A stretch of DNA of 7,711 bases from JBCDBH01 sp039184055 (GCA_039184055.1 JBCDBH010000290.1:1-7711); one strand, 5' to 3'; counted from the first letter of the stretch, positions 1-6,358 are shown. Numbers and translations are program-made. Notes: generated by a model from the sequence alone, not told the origin.

Positions 1-28
1 AAATGTATCTCTGAAATTTTTTAAGCTT

Positions 29-56
29 TGAAACACCTGCACGTGCCGGCTCTACC
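29..56 (+). promoter_or_regulatory. Possible ECF-type promoter before the sigma gene
   Basis: TGAAAC at 29-34 and TCTACC at 51-56 are separated by 16 bases. This resembles the -35 (GAAC-like) and -10 (TCTA/TCTGA-like) elements used by some ECF sigma factors, which often drive their own genes. The surrounding first 35 bases are AT-rich while everything after is GC-rich. The problem is that in-frame sigma-like coding sequence begins only slightly downstream and has no start codon, so the spacing to the gene cannot be judged. This is a weak call from two short elements. Confidence 0.25.
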
Positions 57-127
57 CAGCTCCCGCCCGTAGCCACGCCGGTGATGCCGACGCGCAACGA
101 CGCCTGGTCGGTGAGATCGAAGGGACG

Positions 128-574
128 GTGCGCGCCACCGCGCGACGCACCGTGCAACATCCCGACGATGCCGAGGATCTGACCCAGAACATCTTCTTGG
201 CGGTCTTCCGTGGGCTCGCGACCTTTCGCGGCGAAGCGCATTTCCGCAGCTGGTTGTCGACCGTGGCGCGTAACGAGGCGCGCAAATTCTTGCGCACCCG
301 TATTCGACGCGAAGATCCGGTGCGGGACGCGGTACGTGAGCCCGATCGACTGGCGGCGCGTTCCTGGGGTGATCGCATGGAGGCGCGGCGTTTGGCCAAG
401 GCGATGGACGCCTTACCGGCCGAAGATCGTGAAGCGCTCGAACGGGTGGTCTTCGAAGGGTTGAGCTACGCTGATGCCGGAGCCGCGATGGGTCTTTCGG
501 CCGGCGCGGTACGCGGTCGGGTGTATCGAGCTCGACTCGAGCTCAGACGTCGATTGGCGGAGACGGAAACATGA
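128..574 (+). CDS. ECF-type RNA polymerase sigma-70 factor (5' end unresolved)
   Basis: An alternative sigma factor of the extracytoplasmic-function group, which directs RNA polymerase to a dedicated promoter set. Numbered from the GTG at 128, residues 13-57 form sigma region 2: DDAEDLTQ (13-20) is the hallmark core-binding motif, followed by FRGEAHFRSWLSTVARN for -10 recognition. Residues 92-143 form region 4, with LPAEDREAL and a helix-turn-helix ending in GAVRGRVYRARLELRRRL for -35 binding. There is no sigma 1.1 or region 3, as expected for ECF factors. The 148 residues are a little short for the family. The same frame runs open back to 32, and its residues just before 128 (GDADAQRRLV) look like the missing first helix of region 2. 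No ATG, GTG or TTG exists in that frame between the stop at 29-31 and 128, so GTG 128 is only the first conventional start. The stop overlaps the anti-sigma start (ATGA, 571-574), implying translational coupling. The family call is firm; the start is not. Confidence 0.9.
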   Translation: MRATARRTVQHPDDAEDLTQNIFLAVFRGLATFRGEAHFRSWLSTVARNEARKFLRTRIRREDPVRDAVREPDRLAARSWGDRMEARRLAKAMDALPAEDREALERVVFEGLSYADAGAAMGLSAGAVRGRVYRARLELRRRLAETET

Positions 575-1113
575 AAGCTCATAACGACAACCGAGGGTGC
601 ACCGACTGTGACGCCGTGCTCGAGATCGTCTCGGCGAGTCTCGATGGCGAAGCGACGGTCGCCGAGATCGACCGCGCCACCGAGTCTCTCCTCGTCTGTG
701 CGTCGTGTCGCGAGATGGCCGAGGCGCTCGAGGCCGACGATGATCTTCTTCGTCGGCTCGGTTCACCCAAGCCGGTGCGTCGGTCGGCTCCGCGAAGGTG
801 GGTGGCGCTGGCGGCGGTGCTGATCGTCGCGGTGACGCTGGCTGTGCTCCTTCGTCCGCCCGTTGATCGCACGCTCGCTCCCGAGCTTGCGGCTCGCGAC
901 GCACCGGCCGTCGACGTGGCGCCCGCTGTTTCCGTGCCTGAGCAGACACCCGTGTCCACCGATTTCGAGCGACTGCTCGAGGAAGCCGAAGCCCTGATCG
1001 TCGACACGACGATCCCCCGAACCCCCAAACGGCCCAATCCCTTTACCTCTCGATCGGCGTCGAGCAATCCCTTTGCTTCGCCGACCGTGCCTCGCATCCG
1101 ACGCGAATCGTAG
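571..1113 (+). CDS. Membrane-anchored zinc-finger-type anti-sigma factor
   Basis: The protein probably binds and silences the sigma factor encoded immediately upstream, releasing it on an envelope or redox signal. The cytoplasmic N-terminus (about 1-75) has the layout of a ZAS domain: CTDC at 10-13, SLDGEA at 23-28 and CASC at 43-46. Cys13, Cys43 and Cys46 have exactly the spacing of the zinc cysteines Cys11, Cys41 and Cys44 of RsrA, but the histidine expected four residues before Cys43 is Ser39. Cys10 may replace it. One transmembrane helix spans about 77-94 (WVALAAVLIVAVTLAVLL). The remaining 85 or so residues lie outside the membrane and are rich in Pro, Ser and Arg, with SNPF and TSRS segments and no recognisable domain. 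The ATG overlaps the sigma stop by 4 bases and the stop codon overlaps the Shine-Dalgarno of the next gene, so the three genes form one operon. At 180 residues the length is ordinary for the family. The partner assignment comes from gene order. Confidence 0.82.
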   Translation: MKAHNDNRGCTDCDAVLEIVSASLDGEATVAEIDRATESLLVCASCREMAEALEADDDLLRRLGSPKPVRRSAPRRWVALAAVLIVAVTLAVLLRPPVDRTLAPELAARDAPAVDVAPAVSVPEQTPVSTDFERLLEEAEALIVDTTIPRTPKRPNPFTSRSASSNPFASPTVPRIRRES

Positions 1114-1117
1114 GAGG
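1112..1117 (+). promoter_or_regulatory. Shine-Dalgarno AGGAGG fixing the TPR gene start
   Basis: A perfect AGGAGG lies five bases before the ATG at 1123 and overlaps the TAG stop of the anti-sigma gene. It selects the first ATG of three in-frame candidates at 1123, 1138 and 1153. Confidence 0.75.
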
Positions 1118-1122
1118 CTGCC

Positions 1123-1152
1123 ATGTTGAGGACGCTCATGTTGAGGACGCTC
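1123..1152 (+). repeat. 15-bp tandem repeat containing the start codon
   Basis: ATGTTGAGGACGCTC occurs twice back to back (1123-1137 and 1138-1152), and a third ATGTTG begins at 1153. Fifteen bases keep the frame, so the protein begins MLRTLMLRTLML. Each copy carries its own ATG and a GAGG that could act as a weak ribosome site for the following ATG. It looks like a slippage duplication of the translation start. Confidence 0.95.
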
Positions 1153-1638
1153 ATGTTGTCGAAATCTTTTGCCGTTGTTTTGACCCTTCTCGTTCTCATG
1201 GTCGTCGGCACGCCGCTGGCGGCGCAAGAGGGAGACGAGGATGCCTATTGGGAGCGGATCGAGTTGGCTCGTCAGATCGCCGAGGCTCATTTCGAACGCG
1301 CCGGGGTGCTCGCTGAACGTGGCAAGGTCGATGAAGCGGTGGCCGAGCTCGAAGAGATTCGCACCCTGCCGTTTCCGCCCGGTGAGGAAGAGATCGAAGA
1401 GCAGATGTGGGCGGTCGACATCTCGATTGCGGAGTTCTACGTCGGTGCCGATCGCTTTGCCGACGCCGAACGTGTGCTGAAGGAGCTGGTCGATAAACAT
1501 GCCGACTCGCCACGGCGTTCGATCGAGATCTACACGTTGCTCGGTCGCTGTGCCCGAGGCCAAGGCCAGGACGACCAGGCGCTCGACTATCTCGGCAAAG
1601 CGATCCAGCTCGGTCGCTCCCTGCTCGACGAGCCTTGA
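1123..1638 (+). CDS. Exported tetratricopeptide-repeat-like protein
   Basis: A small helical protein of 171 residues that probably works in the periplasm as a protein-protein scaffold; no enzymatic motif is visible. Residues 1-34 form a signal peptide: a positively charged start extended by the duplicated LRTLM segment, a hydrophobic core FAVVLTLLVLMVVG (16-29) and a likely cleavage after Ala34 (PLAA|QEGD). The mature part has TPR-like helix pairs: about 42-80 (ARQIAEAHFERAGVLAERG, then DEAVAELEEI), about 95-130 (ISIAEFYVGADRFADAERVL) and about 136-168 (YTLLGRCARGQGQDDQALDY). The spacing of Ala, Gly, Tyr and Leu fits the TPR consensus. It lies nine bases after the anti-sigma gene with a perfect AGGAGG, so it is the third gene of the operon. 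Its role could be to sense or transmit a signal to the anti-sigma factor, or it may simply be a target of the sigma factor; both are inference. A disulfide is not possible in the mature part, where I see a single cysteine. Confidence 0.72.
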   Translation: MLRTLMLRTLMLSKSFAVVLTLLVLMVVGTPLAAQEGDEDAYWERIELARQIAEAHFERAGVLAERGKVDEAVAELEEIRTLPFPPGEEEIEEQMWAVDISIAEFYVGADRFADAERVLKELVDKHADSPRRSIEIYTLLGRCARGQGQDDQALDYLGKAIQLGRSLLDEP

Positions 1639-1803
1639 CGCTCGTCCGATCGAACATGTCAGAACCATGAAAAGACCGTAATCTTCTAGTTATTCCCTCC
1701 GCTCTCTCGCCCTCCTAAGATCCTTCCTGACACATCCGAAACCGTGCAAAGCCGCTCCGGCGGCCAGGTACGTGGCTCGAAAACGAACGAGCATGAGGAA
1801 ATT

Positions 1804-1832
1804 GAAATAAGTCTGTGACGATTGCCTCGTCG
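1804..1832 (+). promoter_or_regulatory. ECF-like promoter candidate GAAATAA-N17-CGTCG
   Basis: GAAATAA (1804-1810), a 17-base spacer and CGTCG (1828-1832) match the general layout of ECF promoters with an A/T-rich -35 and a CGT-type -10. The same 12 bases at the same spacing occur at 6952-6980 before another exported-protein gene. It would transcribe the DUF1800-DUF1501 operon. It could be the target of the sigma factor in this window, but that link is inferred. Confidence 0.42.
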
Positions 1833-1977
1833 CGGGATCTCTCGACTCAGCCCGGGTGTCTCGTTGGTGGTGAACGATTCGATCAACCGATAGACGTCTT
1901 GCTTTCAGCCGGCGGACGACGACGAGACATCCGGGCGGGGTTTCGAGGATTCACGCGCAGCTCGGCGCCGAACATCA

Positions 1978-1983
1978 AGGAGG
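1978..1983 (+). promoter_or_regulatory. Shine-Dalgarno AGGAGG supporting a TTG start
   Basis: AGGAGG lies seven bases before the TTG at 1991 and decides this rare start codon. No ATG or GTG lies in frame between it and the twin-arginine motif. Confidence 0.75.
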
Positions 1984-1990
1984 ATCGACA

Positions 1991-3748
1991 TTGACCACCG
2001 TCACCCACCCACCCTCGTCCGAACCGGTCGCCGAGACTGGAACCTCCCGTCGTAGCTTTCTCAAATGGACCGGCGCCGCGGGTGCCGCGATCGGTATCGG
2101 AGGGGCGACCGAGGCGTGGTCGCAAGCGCCGGGCGCCGTCGCGCCGACACTTGCTACGAATGGCGGTCCCATCACCCTCACCGCGCAACAGCGGGCGTCG
2201 CGGTTCGTTGCCCAGGCGACGTTTGGTGGCGATCTCGCGATGATCAACCAGGTGAACAACATGGGTCTCGAGTCGTGGCTCGACGCCCAGATGGCCTTGG
2301 CTCATACCCCGATCCTCGAGGATCACAGCGCCTTCGTGGCGCAATTCGGCGAAGAAGACATCGCCAACTATTTCGATTGGGCGTGGTGGAACCGCGCCAT
2401 GCTCGCCCCGGATGTCGTCCGACAACGCGTCGCGTTCAGCCTGTCGCAGATCTTCGTGGTGTCGCGTCGGCTCGACCTGCTCTACGACCTCGGCGACGCG
2501 ATCGCCAGCTACCACGACATCTTTCTGCGCAACGCCTTTGGCAATTTCCGCGACATCCTCTTCGACGTCACCATGCATCCGGTGATGGGCTTCTACCTGA
2601 GCCATCTGAACAATCGGCGCAGCGACGCTTCGATCAATCGCTTTCCCGACGAGAACTATGCCCGCGAGGTCATGCAGCTGTTCTCGATCGGCTTGGTCGA
2701 GCTCAATCCGGACGGCACCCCGGTGCTCGCTCCCGAGGCCGTGCCGACCTACACCAACGCCGAGATCACAGAGTTCGCCAAGATCTTCACTGGGTTGACG
2801 CTGTCTCCCTACGATCCCGACGATCCGGTGATCTTCGGGACGGATGAGGGGGATTGGCTCGAGCCGATGGTGATGGTCGAGGCCGAGCACGAGCCCGGTC
2901 CGAAGAACCTGCTCAACGGTTTTGTCGTGCCGGGTGGGCAGACCGGGATGCAAGACATCAACATGGCGATCGACAACCTCTTCAACCACCCGAACGTCGG
3001 TCCTTTCATCGGGCGGTTGATGATCCAGCGCCTGGTCACCTCGAATCCCAGCCCGGCGTATGTCGGTCGGGTCGCCGCCGCCTTCGCCGACAACGGCTTC
3101 GGGGTGCGGGGCGACATGAAGGCGTTGTGGAAAGCGATCCTGCTCGATCCCGAAGCACGCGACACCAACAACATCGGCGATCCCAACTTCGGCAAGGTGC
3201 GTGAGCCCTTCACCAAGTGGGTCCACGTCGGGCGCGCCTTTCACGCCACCAGTAATTCGGGTCAGTTCAGGCATTTCGGCGGTGCCGAACCCGGTGACGA
3301 CGATGTCGAGAACGACAACGTCGCCTTGGCGCAATACCCCTACTTCGCGCCCAGCGTGTTCAATTTCTACCTGCCGGATCATTCGCCAGCGGGCCCGCTC
3401 ACCACCGCCGGTTTGGTGGCGCCCGAGATGGAGATCGTGCATGCCTTCACCTCGATCGCCACGATCAACCTCATGAACCGCGCGGTGATCTTCGAGCACT
3501 ACATTTACGACGCCCCCGCCGATGAGGACGTGCGGCTCAATCTCGCCACCGAGGAGGCGATTGCCCAGACCGGGCCGTCGGCCCTGGTCGACCACCTCGA
3601 TCTCTTGCTCACCTACGGCACGCTTTCGGCCAGCAGCCGGCAGATCATTCTCGACGCCATCACGCCGCTCGCCGCCGATCCCTACGACCAGGTGATCATG
3701 GCGCTCTATCTCTTCTTGATCTCACCCGAATACGCCGTCCAGCGCTGA
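1991..3748 (+). CDS. DUF1800 family protein, Tat-exported
   Basis: A 585-residue member of the DUF1800 family, whose biochemical function is not known. Translation begins at TTG after a perfect AGGAGG. The N-terminus has a twin-arginine signal: SRRSFLKW at 19-26, then a Gly/Ala-rich core (28-39), with cleavage probably near 44-46, so the protein is exported folded and may carry a cofactor or metal. The family domain fills the rest. It opens with ASRFVAQATFGGD (about 67-80), a typical DUF1800 entry motif. Next come the APDVVRQRVAFSLSQIFVVS helix (about 140-160), the DENYAREVMQLFSIGL signature at 220-235 and EITEFAKIFTGLTL, which is also typical. It ends with LYLFLISPEYAVQR, the usual closing helix, so it appears complete. 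The DUF1501 gene starts 30 bases after the stop, a pairing seen in many genomes, and the two probably act together outside the cytoplasmic membrane. Unlike its partner it lacks the C-terminal DGFESG tail. Confidence 0.92.
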   Translation: MTTVTHPPSSEPVAETGTSRRSFLKWTGAAGAAIGIGGATEAWSQAPGAVAPTLATNGGPITLTAQQRASRFVAQATFGGDLAMINQVNNMGLESWLDAQMALAHTPILEDHSAFVAQFGEEDIANYFDWAWWNRAMLAPDVVRQRVAFSLSQIFVVSRRLDLLYDLGDAIASYHDIFLRNAFGNFRDILFDVTMHPVMGFYLSHLNNRRSDASINRFPDENYAREVMQLFSIGLVELNPDGTPVLAPEAVPTYTNAEITEFAKIFTGLTLSPYDPDDPVIFGTDEGDWLEPMVMVEAEHEPGPKNLLNGFVVPGGQTGMQDINMAIDNLFNHPNVGPFIGRLMIQRLVTSNPSPAYVGRVAAAFADNGFGVRGDMKALWKAILLDPEARDTNNIGDPNFGKVREPFTKWVHVGRAFHATSNSGQFRHFGGAEPGDDDVENDNVALAQYPYFAPSVFNFYLPDHSPAGPLTTAGLVAPEMEIVHAFTSIATINLMNRAVIFEHYIYDAPADEDVRLNLATEEAIAQTGPSALVDHLDLLLTYGTLSASSRQIILDAITPLAADPYDQVIMALYLFLISPEYAVQR

Positions 3749-3778
3749 CCGATCATCCGCAACGCAAGGAACGACACC

Positions 3779-5272
3779 ATGAGCAAGACAACCACCACTC
3801 GTCGCCGTTTTCTCGGTCAAGCCAGCTGCACCGCGGTCGGTGCCACCTCGCTTTTCTCGACTCTCGTCAACATGCGCGCCGCCGGGGCGCTCGCCCAGAC
3901 CCAGCCACGTATCCAACCCGCCGGCGTGCTGCCGGGGAACGATTACAAAGCGATGGTGTGTCTCTTCCTCGCCGGTGGCAACGACTCGTTCAACATGCTC
4001 GTGCCCCGGGGCAATCCCGAGTACGCCGAGTACGCCGGGATCCGCGCCGATCTCGCCCTGGCTCAGAACACGCTCTTGCCGATCACCCCGACCACCAGCG
4101 ACGGTCGCGAGTACGGCGTGCATCCCAACATGCCCGAGGTGCAGCAGATGTTCGGCGCTGGCGAGCTCGCCTTCATCGCCAACGTCGGTGCTCTGGTCGA
4201 GCCCACCACCAAGGCCGGGATCAACGCCGGCACCGCCAGCGTACCGCTCGGGCTCTACTCACACGCCGATCAGATCACCCATTGGCAGACGAGCATTCCC
4301 GATCAGCGTGCCAGTCTCGGCTGGGGCGGACGCGTGGCCGATCTGCTGCGGTCGTCGAACACCAACGACACCGTGTCGATGAACATCTCGCTCAGCGGCA
4401 CCAACATCTTTCAAAGCGGTTCCCAGGTGGTGCCCTACGCCACCACGCCGCAGGGGAGCATCGGGATCACCGGCTACGAAGAGCTCGGGCTCTTCGACGA
4501 ATTGCGCACCACGGCGATCAACAGCCTGATCGACCAGCAATACCAGAACCTCTTCATCGACACCTTTGCTCAGACCACCCGTAAGGCGATCGATGGCAAC
4601 AAGCTCTTCTCGTCCGCCATCGCTGGCGTGCCGCCGCTCACCACGACCTTTTCGGCCAACTCGATTTCGCAGAGCTTTCAGATGGTGGCGCGTACCATCG
4701 CCGCCCGCCAAACCCTGGGCGTGCGTCGGCAGACCTTTTTCATCCTTTTCGGTGGCTGGGACCATCACGACGAGGTGATCAACGCGCAGGCGGCGATGCT
4801 GCCGGTGGTCAGCAAGGGTCTCAAGGAATTTCGCGACGCTCTGGTCGAGCTCGGGGTGTTTCAGGACGTCGTCACCTACACCGCCTCGGATTTCGCCCGC
4901 ACGCTCACGTCGAACGGCCAGGGCTCCGACCACGCCTGGGGTGGCAACCACATCGTCATGGGTGGGCCGGTGCGTGGCGGCGACATCTACGGTCAATACC
5001 CGCAGCTCTTTGCCGACAACGATCTCGACATGGGGCGGGGGCGTCTCATTCCTACCTTGTCGTGTGACGAGTACTTCGCCGAGCTCGCCATGTGGCTCGG
5101 GGTCAGCAACTCCGATCTGTCGACTGTCGTGCCCAACCTCGACCGCTTCTACACCATCGGTGGCTCCCAGGCTCCGATCGGCTTCATCAACGGGCTCGGC
5201 ACACCGCCGATCTTCAGCGACGGTTTCGAATCGGGTGGTCTGTCGGCCTGGTCGTCGGTGGTCAACGGCTGA
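3779..5272 (+). CDS. DUF1501 family protein, Tat-exported, with C-terminal DGFESG tail
   Basis: A 497-residue member of the DUF1501 family, which belongs to the alkaline-phosphatase/sulfatase-like superfamily; no substrate is established. The ATG follows AAGGA (3766-3770). Residues 7-14 (TRRRFLGQ) form the twin-arginine motif, with likely cleavage near AGALAQ (35-40). The first domain strand carries CLFLAGGNDSFNMLVP (about 61-76), matching the family's opening metal-side motif. GGWDHH at 325-330 and SDHAWGGNH at 383-391 supply Asp and His residues in positions typical of metal ligands in this fold. A GGPVRGGDIYGQYP stretch follows. The last 20 or so residues (IFSDGFESGGLSAWSS near 478-493) are not part of the DUF1501 fold and recur at the end of the SGNH hydrolase downstream. 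With the DUF1800 gene just upstream it forms a two-gene operon. Family confidence is high; hydrolase activity is an inference from the fold. Confidence 0.92.
   Translation: MSKTTTTRRRFLGQASCTAVGATSLFSTLVNMRAAGALAQTQPRIQPAGVLPGNDYKAMVCLFLAGGNDSFNMLVPRGNPEYAEYAGIRADLALAQNTLLPITPTTSDGREYGVHPNMPEVQQMFGAGELAFIANVGALVEPTTKAGINAGTASVPLGLYSHADQITHWQTSIPDQRASLGWGGRVADLLRSSNTNDTVSMNISLSGTNIFQSGSQVVPYATTPQGSIGITGYEELGLFDELRTTAINSLIDQQYQNLFIDTFAQTTRKAIDGNKLFSSAIAGVPPLTTTFSANSISQSFQMVARTIAARQTLGVRRQTFFILFGGWDHHDEVINAQAAMLPVVSKGLKEFRDALVELGVFQDVVTYTASDFARTLTSNGQGSDHAWGGNHIVMGGPVRGGDIYGQYPQLFADNDLDMGRGRLIPTLSCDEYFAELAMWLGVSNSDLSTVVPNLDRFYTIGGSQAPIGFINGLGTPPIFSDGFESGGLSAWSSVVNG
5215..5272 (+). other. Region coding the DGFESG..AWSS tail of the DUF1501 protein
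   Basis: This codes for SDGFESGGLSAWSSVVNG, residues 480-497. The end of the SGNH hydrolase (6313-6355) codes for QDGYETGDTTAWSSTVP. The shared pattern is F-x-DG-[FY]-E-[ST]-G-x-x-[ST]-AWSS-x-V on two otherwise unrelated exported proteins. I have seen similar tails in proteins of environmental bacteria but know of no established function. Confidence 0.7.
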
Positions 5273-5494
5273 GGCCGCACAGACTCGGCGGGCTCCTTTG
5301 CACAGTCGTCTCGCGGGATGACTCGAGTCTGCCGGTGGCGTGGCGGCGACCCGGGTCGCTGATCGATCTCCCTAGTGGCCCAGATACCGAACCACGCCGT
5401 GGCTGCTCGTCTCGTCGGACAGGCGGGCAGCCACATTTTTCTTCATTCGTGCCTCTTCGACTCCAACAGAGCTTCCCAAGCGAGGTCTTCCATT
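5273..5494 (+). other. 222-bp intergenic region before the first SGNH gene
   Basis: There is no gene I would support here. An upstream extension of the SGNH frame reaches an ATG at 5375, but that would place about 40 unrelated residues before a clear signal peptide. The gap holds the palindromes GACTCGAGTC (5320-5329) and GCGACCCGGGTCGC (5346-5359). It also holds an 18-base stretch at 5312-5329 resembling 1831-1848, and a Shine-Dalgarno GAGG at 5482-5485. I see no clear terminator for the preceding operon. Confidence 0.55.
5346..5359. promoter_or_regulatory. Perfect 14-bp palindrome, possible operator
   Basis: GCGACCCGGGTCGC is identical on both strands and has no loop, so a dimeric regulator site fits better than an RNA hairpin. 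It lies about 135 bases before the GTG start of the SGNH gene. A shorter perfect palindrome (GACTCGAGTC, 5320-5329) lies just upstream. In GC-rich DNA such palindromes can arise by chance. Confidence 0.3.
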
Positions 5495-6358
5495 GTGCAG
5501 ATTCGACTCAGCGTCCTCACCGTCCTGCTCGTGCTCCTCCTTCTGCCCGCGAACCCGCTCACCGCTGGCGAGCCACAGCGACGCGTCCTCATGGTCGGCG
5601 ACAGCTGGGCCGGGCAAATGTGGGAGCAGCGAACCGTCCGCGACACCTTTGCCGTCAACGGTCGACCCGACATCGTCGAAGAAGGCGCCGAAACCGCCAT
5701 CGGTGGCACCACAGCCGCCGGCTGGGCCATGCCTTCCAGTCTCCAAGTGATCACCGACGAGCTCGCCGCCTATCCGAGCATCGACATCGTTCAGCTCACC
5801 ATCAGCGGCAACGACTTTCTGGATGGTGGGTGGTACGTCGGCATCTCACAGCCCAACCTCGACGCCTTCCTCGCCCAGGTGACCGGCGATCTCCAGACCT
5901 TCTTCGATCACACCTTGGCGCAGCGTCCGAATCTCGAGATCGTCGTCAGCCTCTACGACTACCTCAACCTCACTCTGGGCTGTCCGGCGCTCTTCGACGA
6001 CCTCGGCCAGCCCACTCCACGGCAGGTCAACGAAGGCCTCGTGGTCCTCCAGACCGCCGTGGCCGACCTGGTCGCCACCTACCCACGGGTCCGCTACGTC
6101 GATCATCGTGGGCTGATGCAATTCACCTTCGGCTTTCCGGGCAACGGCATCTCACCCGGAAGCATTCCAAGGCCGGGCAACCTCGACCTGCCCAGCCCCG
6201 CCGAAGCCTTCGACGACTGCATCCACCTCAACGAAGCGGGCTACGACACCCTCGCCCAGAACCTCTGGGATAGCTACTACGGCTTCCGATTCAACGGCCT
6301 CTTCCAGGACGGCTACGAAACTGGTGACACCACGGCGTGGTCGTCGACCGTGCCGTGA
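5495..6358 (+). CDS. Secreted SGNH/GDSL-type hydrolase, copy 1, with C-terminal tail
   Basis: A probable esterase/lipase-like hydrolase of the SGNH superfamily, 287 residues from the GTG at 5495. I chose this start because GAGG at 5482-5485 precedes it at suitable distance, the protein then begins with a normal signal peptide (core LTVLLVLLLLP, 8-18; cleavage near TAG, 23-25), and the paralogue at 6989 starts at the same point. Block I is VLMVGDSWAG (31-40) with nucleophile Ser37. A Gly-rich IGGTTAAGW (69-77) fits block II, SGNDFL (104-109) is block III with Asn106, and DDCIHLN (240-246) is block V with the Asp241/His244 pair. The set of catalytic residues looks complete. The mature protein has only two cysteines, Cys163 and Cys242, the latter beside the catalytic Asp. 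The last residues (270-287) carry the FQDGYETGDTTAWSS tail shared with the DUF1501 protein. The substrate is unknown; acetyl esters on polysaccharides or lipids are possible. Confidence 0.86.
   Translation: MQIRLSVLTVLLVLLLLPANPLTAGEPQRRVLMVGDSWAGQMWEQRTVRDTFAVNGRPDIVEEGAETAIGGTTAAGWAMPSSLQVITDELAAYPSIDIVQLTISGNDFLDGGWYVGISQPNLDAFLAQVTGDLQTFFDHTLAQRPNLEIVVSLYDYLNLTLGCPALFDDLGQPTPRQVNEGLVVLQTAVADLVATYPRVRYVDHRGLMQFTFGFPGNGISPGSIPRPGNLDLPSPAEAFDDCIHLNEAGYDTLAQNLWDSYYGFRFNGLFQDGYETGDTTAWSSTVP

Larger units (their letters stand above)
1639..1990 (+). other. 352-bp intergenic region between the regulatory operon and the DUF1800 operon
   Basis: There is no convincing gene here on either strand. 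The first part is pyrimidine-rich (about 1681-1730). A small hairpin, GCCGC-TCCG-GCGGC, sits at 1751-1764 without a T-run, so it is not a clear terminator. A promoter-like motif lies at 1804-1832 and a perfect Shine-Dalgarno at 1978-1983. The distance from the putative promoter to the start leaves an untranslated leader of roughly 150 bases, long enough for regulation, but I recognise no riboswitch in it. Confidence 0.6.

Noticed and set aside
763..1668. 301-residue open frame on the - strand across the anti-sigma and TPR genes
   Set aside because: It covers two well-supported + strand genes, has low-complexity Arg/His-rich composition at one end and no recognisable family.
1751..1764. GCCGC-TCCG-GCGGC hairpin as a terminator for the sigma operon
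   Set aside because: It is a five-pair stem more than 110 bases after the last stop with no T-run; recorded only as intergenic structure.
1883..3595. 570-residue open frame on the - strand, antisense to the DUF1800 gene
   Set aside because: It mirrors the DUF1800 coding strand, is rich in Arg, Gly, His and Val with no domain or signal, and its long openness follows from GC-rich codon bias on the opposite strand.
3779..3832. Possible lipobox cysteine (Cys17) in the DUF1501 signal
   Set aside because: The residues before the cysteine (GQAS) do not fit the lipobox, and the twin-arginine motif with a later Ala-rich cleavage site explains the region.
5273..5300. Weak hairpin GCCG...CGGC after the DUF1501 stop as a terminator
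   Set aside because: The stem has only about four pairs, the loop is eight or more bases and there is no real T-run.
5375..5494. Upstream ATG that would lengthen SGNH copy 1 by 40 residues
   Set aside because: It would bury the signal peptide behind an unrelated segment; GTG 5495 has a ribosome site and matches the start of the paralogue.
5092..6273. 393-residue + strand frame spanning the gap before SGNH copy 1
   Set aside because: It is extremely Arg/Pro/His/Ser-rich, overlaps the ends of two real genes in the wrong frame and has no domain.
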